A DNA stretch of 64,000 nt from Fermentibacter sp964564435 (GTDB taxonomy: Bacteria; Fermentibacterota; Fermentibacteria; Fermentibacterales; Fermentibacteraceae), in NCBI GenBank assembly GCA_964564435.1, contig CAZMAT010000011.1, forward strand, positions 16,150 through 80,149, read 5' to 3'. Positions 34,822-43,023 of this stretch are shown here, one piece after another. Position 1 is the first letter of the stretch. Each line of letters begins with the position of its first letter. A program made the translations under genes and the position numbers. The notes under the pieces are model-generated. The model saw only the letters and a list, made by a program, of their open reading frames with translations, was not told the DNA's origin and did no database searches.

Positions 34822-36915
34822 TCAGGCCCTGGCGCGCCGCCTGTTCCTGAGCTCCTTCAGAATCTCCTCGGATACCTGCGAGGGCACCGCCTCGTAGCGC
34901 TCGAAGCGCATGGTGAAGGAGGCGCGGCCCTGGCTGGTGTTGCGCAGCTCGGTGGCGTACCCGAACATCTCCGCCAGCGGGATGTGCGCCTTCAGCACCT
35001 GCGCGTTGCCCTGCCTCCCCATCGAGGTGATGCTGCCGCGCTTGCTGTAGACGGTGCCGGCCACCGGGCCGGAGTATTCCTCGGGAGTCGTCACAGTTAC
35101 GTCCATGAGAGGCTCTAGGAGCTGGGGGGCGCCGTTCATGAACGCACGCTTGAAGCCCTCCGAGGCGCATCTCCGGAAGGCCATGTCCGAAGAGTCCACC
35201 TCGTGGAAGGAGCCGTCGAGGAGGATGGCCTTGACTCCCACCACGGGATGGTCGGCCATCACGCCGCGCTCCATCGCGTCGGCGATGCCCCTCTCGACCG
35301 AGGGGATGTACTCCCTCGGGATGCTCCCGCCCTGGATCCGGTTCTCGAATTCGAACCCGCGCCCTGAAGCCATCGGTTCCAGCCGCATGACGACATGGGC
35401 GAACTGCCCGCGGCCCCCGGTCTGCTTGACCAGCCTCTCGTCGACCTCTGCGGGGGCGGTGATCGTCTCACGGTAGGCCACCCTGGGCGGCGAAGTGGCG
35501 ACCTCGAGGCCGAACTCCCGCTTCAGGCGCTCGACGAGGATCTCCAGATGGAGCTCGCCCATGCCGGAGATGATCGTCTCCGATGTGTCGCGATCCATCG
35601 CCACGGTGAAGGTCGGGTCCTCGTCTGCGAGCTTCGCGAGTGCGTCTGAGAGGCGCTCGCGCTCGGATGCCTTCCCGGGAGCCACGGCCATGCTGAGGAC
35701 CGGGGCCGAGAACTCCATCGAGTCGAGGACGATCGGATCCTCGCGGGTGCAGATCGTGTCGCCCGTGCTGGTCTCGGTGAGGCCGATCAGGGCGCCGATC
35801 TCGCCGGTGAAGAGGGCGTCGATGCTCTCCCGCTTGTCGGCGTGCATCCTGAGGATCCTGCCCGCACGCTGCATGCAGTCCCGCGTCGAGTTGTAGACGT
35901 GCGAGCCCGCTATGAGCGTCCCGGAATAGACCCTGACGTAGACCAGCTTCCCGACGTGCTTGTCCGTGACAACCTTGAAGGCCAGGGCCGAGAGCCTGCC
36001 AAGGTCGTCCGGCATCCGCTCGGCTTCGCCTCCTCCGGGGTTCGTCCCGATGATCGGGGGCAGGTCGAGGGGGCCGGGCAGATAGTCCACCACTGCATCG
36101 AGGAGCCGCTGCACGCCGATGTTCCGGTAGGCACTGCCGCAGAGGACCGGGCAGATGGTTCCCGTGCGGGTTCCGTGCCGAAGGGCGGCCGTCAGCTCGT
36201 CGGACGATACCTCCTCGCCGGCGAAGTATTTGTCGAAAAGGTGCTCGTCCACCTCGCTCGCGTGCTCGACCAGGCTTTCGCGCCACCGGCGCGCCTCGTC
36301 GACCATGTCGTCCGGTATCGGTTCCTCGCGCCATGTGGTGCCAGAGTCGTCGCGCCCGTAGTAGAGCGCGCATCCCTTGACCAGGTCTATGATGCCCCTG
36401 AAGGAGTCTTCGGAGCCGATCGGGATCACCACCGGGACGGCGTTGGCCCCCAGTTCCTCGCGCACGGCGCGGACCACGCCGTAGAAGTCGGCCCCCAGGC
36501 GGTCCATCTTGTTCACGAAGGCTATCCTGGGGACTGAGTACTTCTCGGCCTGCCTCCACACGGTCTCCGACTGGGGCTGGACCCCCCCTGCGGCGCAGAA
36601 GAGCGCCACGGCGCCGTCGAGTATCCTCAGGCTCCGCTCCACCTCTACGGTGAAATCGACGTGTCCCGGAGTATCGATCAGGTTCACCATGTGGCCGCGC
36701 CACTCGAAGGTCGTGGCGGCGCTGGTGATGGTGATCCCGCGCTCCTGCTCCTGGTCCATCCAGTCCATCACGGCCCGGCCGTCGTGGACCTCGCCGAGAC
36801 GGTGCGTCTTGCCTGTGTAGAACAGCATGCGCTCGGACACCGTCGTCTTGCCGGCGTCGATATGGGCCATTATCCCAATGTTCCGCAGGTTTCCCAGCGG
36901 GAACTCCCTCTTCAC
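34822..36915 (-). CDS. fusA: Translation elongation factor G
   Basis: A 697-residue EF-G, the GTPase that drives ribosomal translocation. The G domain has G1 AHIDAGKT (residues 17-24), G2 RGITITSA, G3 DTPGH (81-85) and G4 NKMD (135-138). Domains II to V follow with the expected conserved segments (SGMGELHLEILVERL; RGQFAHVVMRLEP; NGAPQLLEPLMDV). The start is GTG at 36915 with GGAGGAA upstream. It is not next to rpsL, rpsG or tuf, so this may be a second, stand-alone EF-G copy; the sequence alone does not show whether it acts in elongation or recycling. Confidence 0.95.
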   Translation of the reverse strand: MKREFPLGNLRNIGIMAHIDAGKTTVSERMLFYTGKTHRLGEVHDGRAVMDWMDQEQERGITITSAATTFEWRGHMVNLIDTPGHVDFTVEVERSLRILDGAVALFCAAGGVQPQSETVWRQAEKYSVPRIAFVNKMDRLGADFYGVVRAVREELGANAVPVVIPIGSEDSFRGIIDLVKGCALYYGRDDSGTTWREEPIPDDMVDEARRWRESLVEHASEVDEHLFDKYFAGEEVSSDELTAALRHGTRTGTICPVLCGSAYRNIGVQRLLDAVVDYLPGPLDLPPIIGTNPGGGEAERMPDDLGRLSALAFKVVTDKHVGKLVYVRVYSGTLIAGSHVYNSTRDCMQRAGRILRMHADKRESIDALFTGEIGALIGLTETSTGDTICTREDPIVLDSMEFSAPVLSMAVAPGKASERERLSDALAKLADEDPTFTVAMDRDTSETIISGMGELHLEILVERLKREFGLEVATSPPRVAYRETITAPAEVDERLVKQTGGRGQFAHVVMRLEPMASGRGFEFENRIQGGSIPREYIPSVERGIADAMERGVMADHPVVGVKAILLDGSFHEVDSSDMAFRRCASEGFKRAFMNGAPQLLEPLMDVTVTTPEEYSGPVAGTVYSKRGSITSMGRQGNAQVLKAHIPLAEMFGYATELRNTSQGRASFTMRFERYEAVPSQVSEEILKELRNRRRARA

Positions 36916-37007
36916 GTCTTCCTCCGCATGTGGGACTGGAATGGAATCCTCGAGGCGAGAGGCGGCAATATAGGGAATTCCCCCCCAGTCGACCCACCCC
37001 CTCCGTC

Positions 37008-37206
37008 CGGTGTCAGAGGAAAAAATGTAAAGTAATCAAAATCAAGTCATCGGACTATTCTGAAATTGCGCTGCAAGTGTATGGGAATGCCCACTACTGT
37101 GTTGTAGCGCATCTGATTCAGAATGACACGTTCATTAATGCATTGCAGATGAACACGATCATGTTACCAAAAGCTTGATTACTTTACATTTTTTCCTCTG
37201 ACACCG
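37008..37206. mobile_element. MITE-like element with 32-bp perfect terminal inverted repeats
   Basis: Bases 37008-37039 and 37175-37206 are perfect inverted repeats of 32 bp, beginning CGGTGTCAGAGG and containing TGTAAAGTAATC. They enclose about 135 bases. The whole 199-base element is markedly AT-rich against its surroundings. No transposase fits inside, so it would be a non-autonomous element mobilised from elsewhere. No clear target-site duplication is visible. It lies between the halves of an 8-bp inverted repeat (36991-36998 and 37215-37222), as if inserted into the terminator loop of the downstream PLP enzyme gene. Confidence 0.65.
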
Positions 37207-37220
37207 CCCTGAGCGGTGGG

Positions 37221-38402
37221 TCAGGGGATGCGGGCGAGCGCCTGGTCGAGATCGGCGATGAGGTCTCCGACGTCCTCGATCCCGACGGAGTACCGGACCA
37301 GGTCGTCCGTGATCCCCGCCGCGAGCTTGGCTTCGGCACTTACTTTCGCGTGGGTCATCGAGGCCGGGTGCTGGATCAGGGTCTCGACGCCCCCGAGCGA
37401 AACGGCGAGGACTGCCAGCTCGACGTTGTCCATGAGGATCCTGCCCGCTTCGAGACCGCCCTTCAGTCCGAACGAGATCATCGCTCCCGGGCCCTTCTGC
37501 TGGCGTTCCGCCAGCCCGTGCTGGGGGTGCGAGGGCAGCCCGGGGTATCTGACCCATGCGACGGCGGGATGGCTCTCGAGATGCCGTGCTATCTCCATCG
37601 CGTTGGCCTGCGCGCGCTCCATCCTGATCGCGAGCGTCTTCAGGCCGCGGATGACCAGGAACGCCTGGTGCGGATCCATGTTCGGACCCATGCTGGTCAT
37701 GACCCCGTACATCCGGGAGTGGTCCTCGGGGGTCTTCGCCACGATCACGCCACCCACGACGTCGGCATGGCCGTTGATGAACTTGGTCACGGAGTGGAGG
37801 ACGATGTCGGCGCCGAGTTCCAGGGGTCTCTGCAGGTAGGGCGAGCAGAAGGTGTTGTCGACCACGAGACGGATGCCGTGCCTGCGGGCGATCTCCGCGC
37901 ATGCCGCTATGTCGGTGATGGATATGGTGGGGTTGGCCGGTGTCTCCACGTAGAGGAGCCTGGTGGTCGGGCGGATCGCGGCTTCGACGAGCTCCAGCCT
38001 GCTCGTGTCGACGAATGTGGCTTCCACACCGAACCGGGAGAAGTGCTTCTCGAGCACTCCGCGCGACGGTCCGTACACGGCGTCGGTGGATACCACGTGC
38101 GCTCCAGCCTCGAGGAAGGCCATGTAGACGGTAGTAACCGCGGCCATGCCGCTCGCAACCGCGATCCCGCCGGCCCCCGCCTCTAGCGCCGCCACTGCAT
38201 CCTCGAGGACCCGGATCGTCGGATTGCCGAGGCGGGTGTAGATGTAGCCGTCGCTTTCGCCGGCGAAGCAGTCCGCCCCGTCCTGAGCGTCCCTGAACGC
38301 GAAGGTCGAGGTCTGGTAGATGGGAGTGTTCACGGACATCAGGGGGTCGGGCTTCTGCCCGCCGTGGACCAGCATCGTGTCGAACCTGGCTTCCCGTTTC
38401 AA
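37221..38402 (-). CDS. Cys/Met metabolism PLP-dependent enzyme (cystathionine gamma-synthase or methionine gamma-lyase type)
   Basis: A 393-residue fold-type I PLP enzyme. The PLP lysine is in SVTKFINGHADVVGG, preceded by VVDNTFCSPYLQRPLELGAD with the PLP-stacking and Asp residues; YIYTRLGNPTIRVLEDAVAA and ETPANPTI are also typical. The family includes cystathionine gamma-synthase, cystathionine lyases, O-acetylhomoserine sulfhydrylase and methionine gamma-lyase, and the sequence does not decide among them. The start is TTG at 38402 after GGAGAGAGG; earlier in-frame codons lack a ribosome site. No other methionine genes are nearby. Confidence 0.87.
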   Translation of the reverse strand: MKREARFDTMLVHGGQKPDPLMSVNTPIYQTSTFAFRDAQDGADCFAGESDGYIYTRLGNPTIRVLEDAVAALEAGAGGIAVASGMAAVTTVYMAFLEAGAHVVSTDAVYGPSRGVLEKHFSRFGVEATFVDTSRLELVEAAIRPTTRLLYVETPANPTISITDIAACAEIARRHGIRLVVDNTFCSPYLQRPLELGADIVLHSVTKFINGHADVVGGVIVAKTPEDHSRMYGVMTSMGPNMDPHQAFLVIRGLKTLAIRMERAQANAMEIARHLESHPAVAWVRYPGLPSHPQHGLAERQQKGPGAMISFGLKGGLEAGRILMDNVELAVLAVSLGGVETLIQHPASMTHAKVSAEAKLAAGITDDLVRYSVGIEDVGDLIADLDQALARIP

Positions 38403-38550
38403 GACTATCCTCTCTCCTTCATGCCGGCCTGATCCGCCGTCAAAGCTCGACGCGGCCCGGGGGCCGCGCACGCAAACGCTCATATGAGGATTCGAGGATA
38501 TCCCGGGAGGCCGGACCAGTCAAGGCGGCCGGCCCGGCGCTGAGACCCGG

Positions 38551-39405
38551 TCAGCTCTTCCTCGCCCTCACCTTGATGCTCCAGACCTTCCCTTCGAGCT
38601 TGTCGGCCAGCCCCTCGACGGGCGCACTGCGACCCGATCCGCAGCAGCCCGATCCGGCACCGCCTGAAAGCTCGAGTTCCGATCCGACGAGCTCCTCCAT
38701 CTGCGAGCCCTCGAATACAATGCGGCCGAGAACCTCGATGTCGGTGAGCCCGGCCTCTGCGAGACCCGCCAGGTATTCCTTCTCTGAGACTGCCCCGGAG
38801 ATGCACGAGGAGTACAGTGCGGCGTTTTCCAGGATGTCTCCGGGAAGGTTCTCGGCGACCATGTCGGACACGACCATGGTCCCGCCCTTCTTCAGCACCC
38901 GGGCTATCTCCGCGAAGACCCTGGGCTTCTCGGGCGAAAGGTTTATCACGCAGTTCGAGATCACCCAGTCGACCGAATCGCTCTCGACCGGGAGATCCTC
39001 GATCAGGCCCTTCCTGGCCTCGATGTTCGAGAATCCGGATGCTTCGATGTTCCCGCGAGCCTTGGCGATCATCTCGTCCGTCATGTCCACGCCGATCACC
39101 CTGCCTGACGGACCCACCCTGCCGGCGGCCAGAAGAAGGTCGATCCCCGCCCCGGAGCCGAGGTCGAGCACGACCTGTCCCTCTTCGACCGCAGAGAACG
39201 CGAGAGGGTTGCCGCATCCGAAGGAGTTCACGACCGCCTCCTCCGGAAGGGCGGCCAGTTCCTGCGGAGTGTAGCCGGCCAGCTTCGCCGCGACCCCCTT
39301 CTGCACCGGCGCCCCGAACCCGCACCCGCAGCCTGTTCCGGCCGACACTGCCCGCGCGTAATCCTTCGAGACGCCTTTCCTGATCTCTTCGTGCGCCTTC
39401 GTCAT
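38551..39405 (-). CDS. arsM: Arsenite methyltransferase
   Basis: A 284-residue SAM methyltransferase of the ArsM family, which methylates As(III) to methyl and dimethyl arsenicals. The SAM site is LDLGSGAGIDLLLAAGRVG, followed by GVDMTDEMIAKARGNI. Arsenic-ligand cysteines are present: one in NSFGCGNPLA, one in ISNCVINLSPEK and one in LYSSCISGAVSE. The N-terminus is Cys-rich (GTGCGCGFGAPVQ), and the C-terminal region adds SGCCGSG. The ATG overlaps the stop of the upstream AbrB-like gene (ATGA). No arsenite efflux pump is present in the window, so methylation may be the main detoxification route here. Confidence 0.92.
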   Translation of the reverse strand: MTKAHEEIRKGVSKDYARAVSAGTGCGCGFGAPVQKGVAAKLAGYTPQELAALPEEAVVNSFGCGNPLAFSAVEEGQVVLDLGSGAGIDLLLAAGRVGPSGRVIGVDMTDEMIAKARGNIEASGFSNIEARKGLIEDLPVESDSVDWVISNCVINLSPEKPRVFAEIARVLKKGGTMVVSDMVAENLPGDILENAALYSSCISGAVSEKEYLAGLAEAGLTDIEVLGRIVFEGSQMEELVGSELELSGGAGSGCCGSGRSAPVEGLADKLEGKVWSIKVRARKS

Positions 39406-39683
39406 CTCTCCCGTCCTCCCGATAGCTCGGACATCAGGGGTCCGAGCAGCTCGCGAACCATGGATGTGATAGCCTCGGCCCTGACCAGCGCGAGGCAGCA
39501 CGACTCACCGCAGCCTCTGAGGCTCACTATGGCGAGCTTGTCACCCGGGCCGATGCCCGCCTTTTCCCTGATCTCCTTGGGCAGGACCATCTGTCCCCTG
39601 TCGTCCACGGAAACCAGGGCCTCGACACGGCAGCATGCCTCCTCACCACTCGAGCATCCCGTCCCGTCCTTCTTTCCGGCCAT
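39402..39683 (-). CDS. AbrB/SpoVT-like DNA-binding protein, Cys-rich (HgcAB-associated type)
   Basis: A 93-residue protein with a SpoVT/AbrB domain (VEALVSVDDRGQMVLPKEIR ... AGIGPGDKLAIVSL) and unusual cysteines: CSSGEEACC at the N-terminus and CGESCC after the domain. From memory it resembles the small AbrB-like protein found beside hgcAB in mercury methylators. Here it is translationally coupled to arsM. AbrB domains bind DNA, so together with the paired cysteines it is a good candidate for an As(III)-sensing repressor of its own operon. That role is inferred. Confidence 0.75.
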   Translation of the reverse strand: MAGKKDGTGCSSGEEACCRVEALVSVDDRGQMVLPKEIREKAGIGPGDKLAIVSLRGCGESCCLALVRAEAITSMVRELLGPLMSELSGGRER

Positions 39684-39805
39684 CCCTCCTCCTTAGTGAT
39701 CAGAACGCCATCACGTATCCGCAACAGGCCTCCCCTGGACCTTTGCAGAAAGGCTTCACCTTCTCCTGGACCAGCTCAACCCCTTTGCGGGGAGGGGCTG
39801 AGTGG

Positions 39806-39836
39806 TCAGAATATACTGAAAAATCAGATTCGTCAA
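39806..39836 (-). promoter_or_regulatory. Promoter and palindromic operator for the AbrB-like gene and arsM
   Basis: On the minus strand, TTGACG (39836-39831) and TATATT (39815-39810) resemble -35 and -10 elements with a 15-base spacer. The palindrome TCAGAATATACTGA (39806-39819) covers the -10 element and could be the binding site of the AbrB-like protein. The surrounding 30 bases are AT-rich in an otherwise GC-rich region. Confidence 0.5.
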
Positions 39837-39951
39837 TCCTGCTGTCACGACTCTGTCCCGGCTCCGGCCGTTTCCCGCATGTTGCGAATCTCGGGGCTTC
39901 TTAATCGTTTCCTGACAATCCGGCTCCATTCTCCGGCCGGAAGGGGGCACC

Positions 39952-40407
39952 ATGGATCAGAAGAGATCAAGAGTCCTGTTCCTGTGCACCGGGAACTCGG
40001 CGAGGAGCCAGATGGCGGAGGGTCTGCTCAGGAAGCAGGCTCCGGACCGTTTCGAGGTTTTCAGCGCCGGGCTCGATCCGAAGGGTGTGAATCCGCTGGC
40101 AACAAGCGTTATGGCCGAGATCGGCATCGACATCTCCGGGCAGCGTTCCAAGAGCCTGTCCGAGTTCATGGGCAGGATGCACTTCTCCTTCGTGATAACG
40201 CTCTGCTCGAACGCCGAACGGAGCTGTCCGGCGGTCTTCCCCGGCATGGGCACGAGGCTGCACTGGGATCTGGAGGATCCTTCGGCTGCAAACGGCAATG
40301 ACGGAGAGAAGCTCGAAGCCTTCCGAAGGGTGCGCGACGAGATAGCTCGGAGGATCGCCGGGTTCATCACGGAAGACACCGGCCCCGGTAGCGCCGGGTT
40401 GCCCTGA
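39952..40407 (+). CDS. arsC: Arsenate reductase (thioredoxin-linked, LMW-PTP fold)
   Basis: A 151-residue protein with the phosphatase P-loop LFLCTGNSARS (Cys12 to Arg18). Two further cysteines, Cys85 and Cys92 (VITLCSNAERSCPAVFPG), have the same seven-residue spacing as the redox pair of thioredoxin-coupled ArsC of Gram-positive type, which distinguishes it from plain tyrosine phosphatases. WDLEDPS supplies the catalytic Asp. It reduces arsenate to arsenite. It is divergent from arsM and 35 bases upstream of phoB, placing arsenate reduction in front of the phosphate regulon. Confidence 0.9.
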   Translation: MDQKRSRVLFLCTGNSARSQMAEGLLRKQAPDRFEVFSAGLDPKGVNPLATSVMAEIGIDISGQRSKSLSEFMGRMHFSFVITLCSNAERSCPAVFPGMGTRLHWDLEDPSAANGNDGEKLEAFRRVRDEIARRIAGFITEDTGPGSAGLP

Positions 40408-40442
40408 GGCTCCCGGCGTGCGATAGATCGGGAACCTCGGAC

Positions 40443-41156
40443 ATGGGGATGAGGATGGACGAGAAGAAGGCGCAGGGGCGGAGGGTGGCGGTCGTAGACG
40501 ACGAGAGGGACATCCTCGACCTCGTCGACCTGCATCTGCGCCGCGCCGGGTTCGAGACCTCCCTGTTCGAGAGATCGAAACCCTTTCTCGATTCGCTGCC
40601 TGCAGTGATCCCGGATCTCCTCGTCCTCGATCTCATGCTGCCCGACATCCCTGGAAGGGAAGTGCTGGCCGTGCTTCGCAGGAGCCCGAGGCTTTCGCGC
40701 ATACCCGTGATCATGCTGACCGCTCTCGGGTCGGAGGCCGACAGGATAACGGGGCTGGACGCTGGGGCCGACGACTACGTCGCGAAGCCCTTCTCGTCCT
40801 CCGAGCTGGTGTCCAGGGTGAGGGCGGTGCTCAGACGCACGGCCGGCGGCGATGGAACCGGCTCTGTCGAGTTCGGAGGCATCCTCTCGATCGACATGGA
40901 CAGGTTCGAGGTATTTGTGGAGGGATCCCCGGTGAGCCTCACCGCGACAGAGTTCAGGCTGCTTAGCATCCTGGCCGGGGGCACGGGCCGCGTCTTCTCC
41001 CGGGAAAGGCTGCTCGAACTCCTGTGGGATGGCGAGAAGCTAGTCTATGACAGGACTATCGACGTACATGTCACGAACCTCAGGGCAAAGCTCGGGAAAG
41101 CCGGAAGCTTCGTCAGGAGCGTGCGGGGCGTGGGATACGCCCTGAGGCCGGAATGA
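40443..41156 (+). CDS. phoB: PhoB-like response regulator (OmpR family)
   Basis: A 237-residue response regulator. The receiver has the acidic pair VVDDERD, phospho-acceptor Asp63 (LLVLDLMLP), Thr in MLTALG and Lys in VAKPFS. The C-terminal winged helix is OmpR/PhoB type (SLTATEFRLLSILAG; TIDVHVTNLRAKL). Three in-frame ATGs lie close together (40443, 40449, 40455), and the third is nearest the domain. It overlaps phoR by four bases (ATGA) and is upstream of a complete pst-phoU set, which supports the PhoB assignment. Confidence 0.9.
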   Translation: MGMRMDEKKAQGRRVAVVDDERDILDLVDLHLRRAGFETSLFERSKPFLDSLPAVIPDLLVLDLMLPDIPGREVLAVLRRSPRLSRIPVIMLTALGSEADRITGLDAGADDYVAKPFSSSELVSRVRAVLRRTAGGDGTGSVEFGGILSIDMDRFEVFVEGSPVSLTATEFRLLSILAGGTGRVFSRERLLELLWDGEKLVYDRTIDVHVTNLRAKLGKAGSFVRSVRGVGYALRPE

Positions 41157-42895
41157 GGCATTCCCTCCTCTCGGCATCGCTCAGGGGGTACGCCGTCGTG
41201 ATCGGCGTTCTCGGAATCCTCGCCCCGGTTCTTGTACTGGGCGGGCTGCGGCCGGTTCTGATGGACATGGCGCTCTCGGATCTCTCGAGGACGGCGGCAT
41301 CCACCCGGGAGGCACTCACAGGATGCATCCTCTCGGGCGACATCGCCTGTGCAGACTCCATCGCGGCCGGACTCGACCGCGAAACGGGCATGAGGGTCAC
41401 GGTCATCTCCCCTGACGGCGTCGTGCTGCTCGACACCCGGGCCGACCCGGGCTCGATGGAGGGCCACAGGACGAGGTCCGAGGTCATCTCGGCCCTCGAG
41501 ACGGGCTCCGGTACGGCCGTGAGGAGGAGTTCCACGCTCGATGCCGACATGCTCTATGCAGCCTCGACCATCGAGAGCGACGGTGCTCCAGCCGCAGTAG
41601 TGCGCGTCAGCATCCCGTTCCGCCACCTCGAAGCCCTGTTGTCCGGCATCGGCATGAGAACCGCAGTCCTGGCAGCGGTCGCCGTGACCCTTTCCGCACT
41701 CCTCGCGTGGATCTACTCCAGGTCGATCGCAGGACCGGTCCGAAGGCTCGCAGGCTGCTTCGAGAGGATGAAGGCGGGCGACTTCGGCACCAGGGCCGGG
41801 CCATCGCGCATTGCCGAGCTGAACGCTCTGGCCGGCGGTTTCAACGAAGCCGCTGCAACAACGGGCAGGCTCGTCGGGGAGCTGTCCGAGCGGACCTCCC
41901 AGTTCCACGCCATTCTCGAATCGGCTTCCGGCCCCATCGCCGTTCTCGACGGAGACGGAGGATTCGTCTTCGCCAACGCGGCCTTCCGGGCCCTGGGAGC
42001 GATCGATGTTCTCGAGGGCCGAGACTACCGGGAGGTCGTCTCGGGCTCACAGCTCCTGGCGGCTCTCGGTGATGCCGTTGCATCCAGGGGGGATGGCAGC
42101 GGCAGGATAGTCGAGGGCGGCAGGACATGGGCCTATTCCTACACCGGGGTGTCCGGACAGGAACAGGTCGTCTTCAGCCTGGCCGACATCACGGAGATGG
42201 CCAATCTCGCGGCAACGAAGCGCGATTTCGCCGTCAACGTAGCGCATGAGCTGCGCACTCCGCTGACAGCCATCAAGGGTTTCGCCGAGACCCTCGCGGA
42301 GAACGCGCAGGGCGAACAGGCCAGCTACGTCGGGACGATCCTGCGGAACACCGACAGGCTGATCAGCCTCGTCCGCGATGTTCAGACCCTGGCCATGCTC
42401 GAGAGCCCGGGATCGGACCCCGGGTTCGAGCCCGTCGACCTGGGCGCCCTGACGGCGACCGTGGTGGACCTGTTCAGGCCGGCTGCTGCCCGCAGGGGGC
42501 TGGAGCTGCGCTTCGTTCCCGGTGACGTTCCACCGGTGGACGGCGATGCGTTCAGGCTCGAACAGGTCCTCATCAACCTGCTCGACAACGCCATCAAGTA
42601 CACCGACGCCGGATCGGTCGAAGCAGCCCTTTCGGTCCGTGACGGCCATGTCGTCATAGATGTGGCGGACACGGGGCAGGGCATCCCCGCCGACGAGATC
42701 CCGAGGCTCTGCGAACGTTTCTACGTCGTGGACAAGTCGCGTTCACGCAGCCTGGGCGGCACCGGCCTCGGTCTCGCCATAGTGAAGCACATCGTGATGC
42801 TTCACGGAGGGTCGCTCGACATCCGGAGCGAGGTCGGCAGAGGCTCCACCTTCTCCGTCAGGCTCCCCCTGCCGGGAGATCACGCCAGGTCCTAA
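41153..42895 (+). CDS. phoR: PhoR-like sensor histidine kinase
   Basis: A 580-residue sensor kinase. Two membrane helices (about 10-35 and 165-188) enclose a 130-residue periplasmic domain. A HAMP domain (RSIAGPVRRLAGCFERMKAG), a PAS domain (about 245-340), a HisKA domain with His365 (NVAHELRTPLTAIKGF) and an HATPase domain (NLLDNAIKYT; DTGQGIP; GTGLGLAIVKHI) follow. The periplasmic domain is larger than that of E. coli PhoR, closer to Gram-positive and many other phyla. It is coupled to phoB by an ATGA overlap. Confidence 0.9.
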   Translation: MRHSLLSASLRGYAVVIGVLGILAPVLVLGGLRPVLMDMALSDLSRTAASTREALTGCILSGDIACADSIAAGLDRETGMRVTVISPDGVVLLDTRADPGSMEGHRTRSEVISALETGSGTAVRRSSTLDADMLYAASTIESDGAPAAVVRVSIPFRHLEALLSGIGMRTAVLAAVAVTLSALLAWIYSRSIAGPVRRLAGCFERMKAGDFGTRAGPSRIAELNALAGGFNEAAATTGRLVGELSERTSQFHAILESASGPIAVLDGDGGFVFANAAFRALGAIDVLEGRDYREVVSGSQLLAALGDAVASRGDGSGRIVEGGRTWAYSYTGVSGQEQVVFSLADITEMANLAATKRDFAVNVAHELRTPLTAIKGFAETLAENAQGEQASYVGTILRNTDRLISLVRDVQTLAMLESPGSDPGFEPVDLGALTATVVDLFRPAAARRGLELRFVPGDVPPVDGDAFRLEQVLINLLDNAIKYTDAGSVEAALSVRDGHVVIDVADTGQGIPADEIPRLCERFYVVDKSRSRSLGGTGLGLAIVKHIVMLHGGSLDIRSEVGRGSTFSVRLPLPGDHARS

Positions 42896-42934
42896 CAGAT
42901 TCTTAACCCAGCCTGAACAGATTCCTCACCGGTG
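42891..42934 (+). promoter_or_regulatory. Pho-box-like operator, four 11-bp tandem units
   Basis: Four adjacent 11-base units begin CCTAAC, CTTAAC, CTGAAC and CCTCAC (42891, 42902, 42913, 42924), sharing C-Y-K-M-A-C at the same phase. Units one and three also share ACAGATT. An 11-bp direct-repeat period is the hallmark of PhoB/PhoP binding sites. The array overlaps the phoR stop and lies 90 bases before the porin gene, so it probably controls the porin-pst-phoU transcript. Confidence 0.55.
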
Positions 42935-43023
42935 ATGCAGATGTTCCCTCGCAGTGAACGGGGCTCGTCGCCGGGCTGGCGGATGTCCAGAACCTGCGAC
43001 AGCCGGAGAGAGGGAGCACACGA

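Noticed and set aside
35468..36997. Minus-strand frame of 509 codons
   Set aside because: It lies inside fusA in another frame and is Arg/Gly-rich without recognisable motifs.
37159..37902. Minus-strand frame ending in the inverted-repeat element
   Set aside because: A shadow of the PLP-enzyme gene extended by chance into the element.
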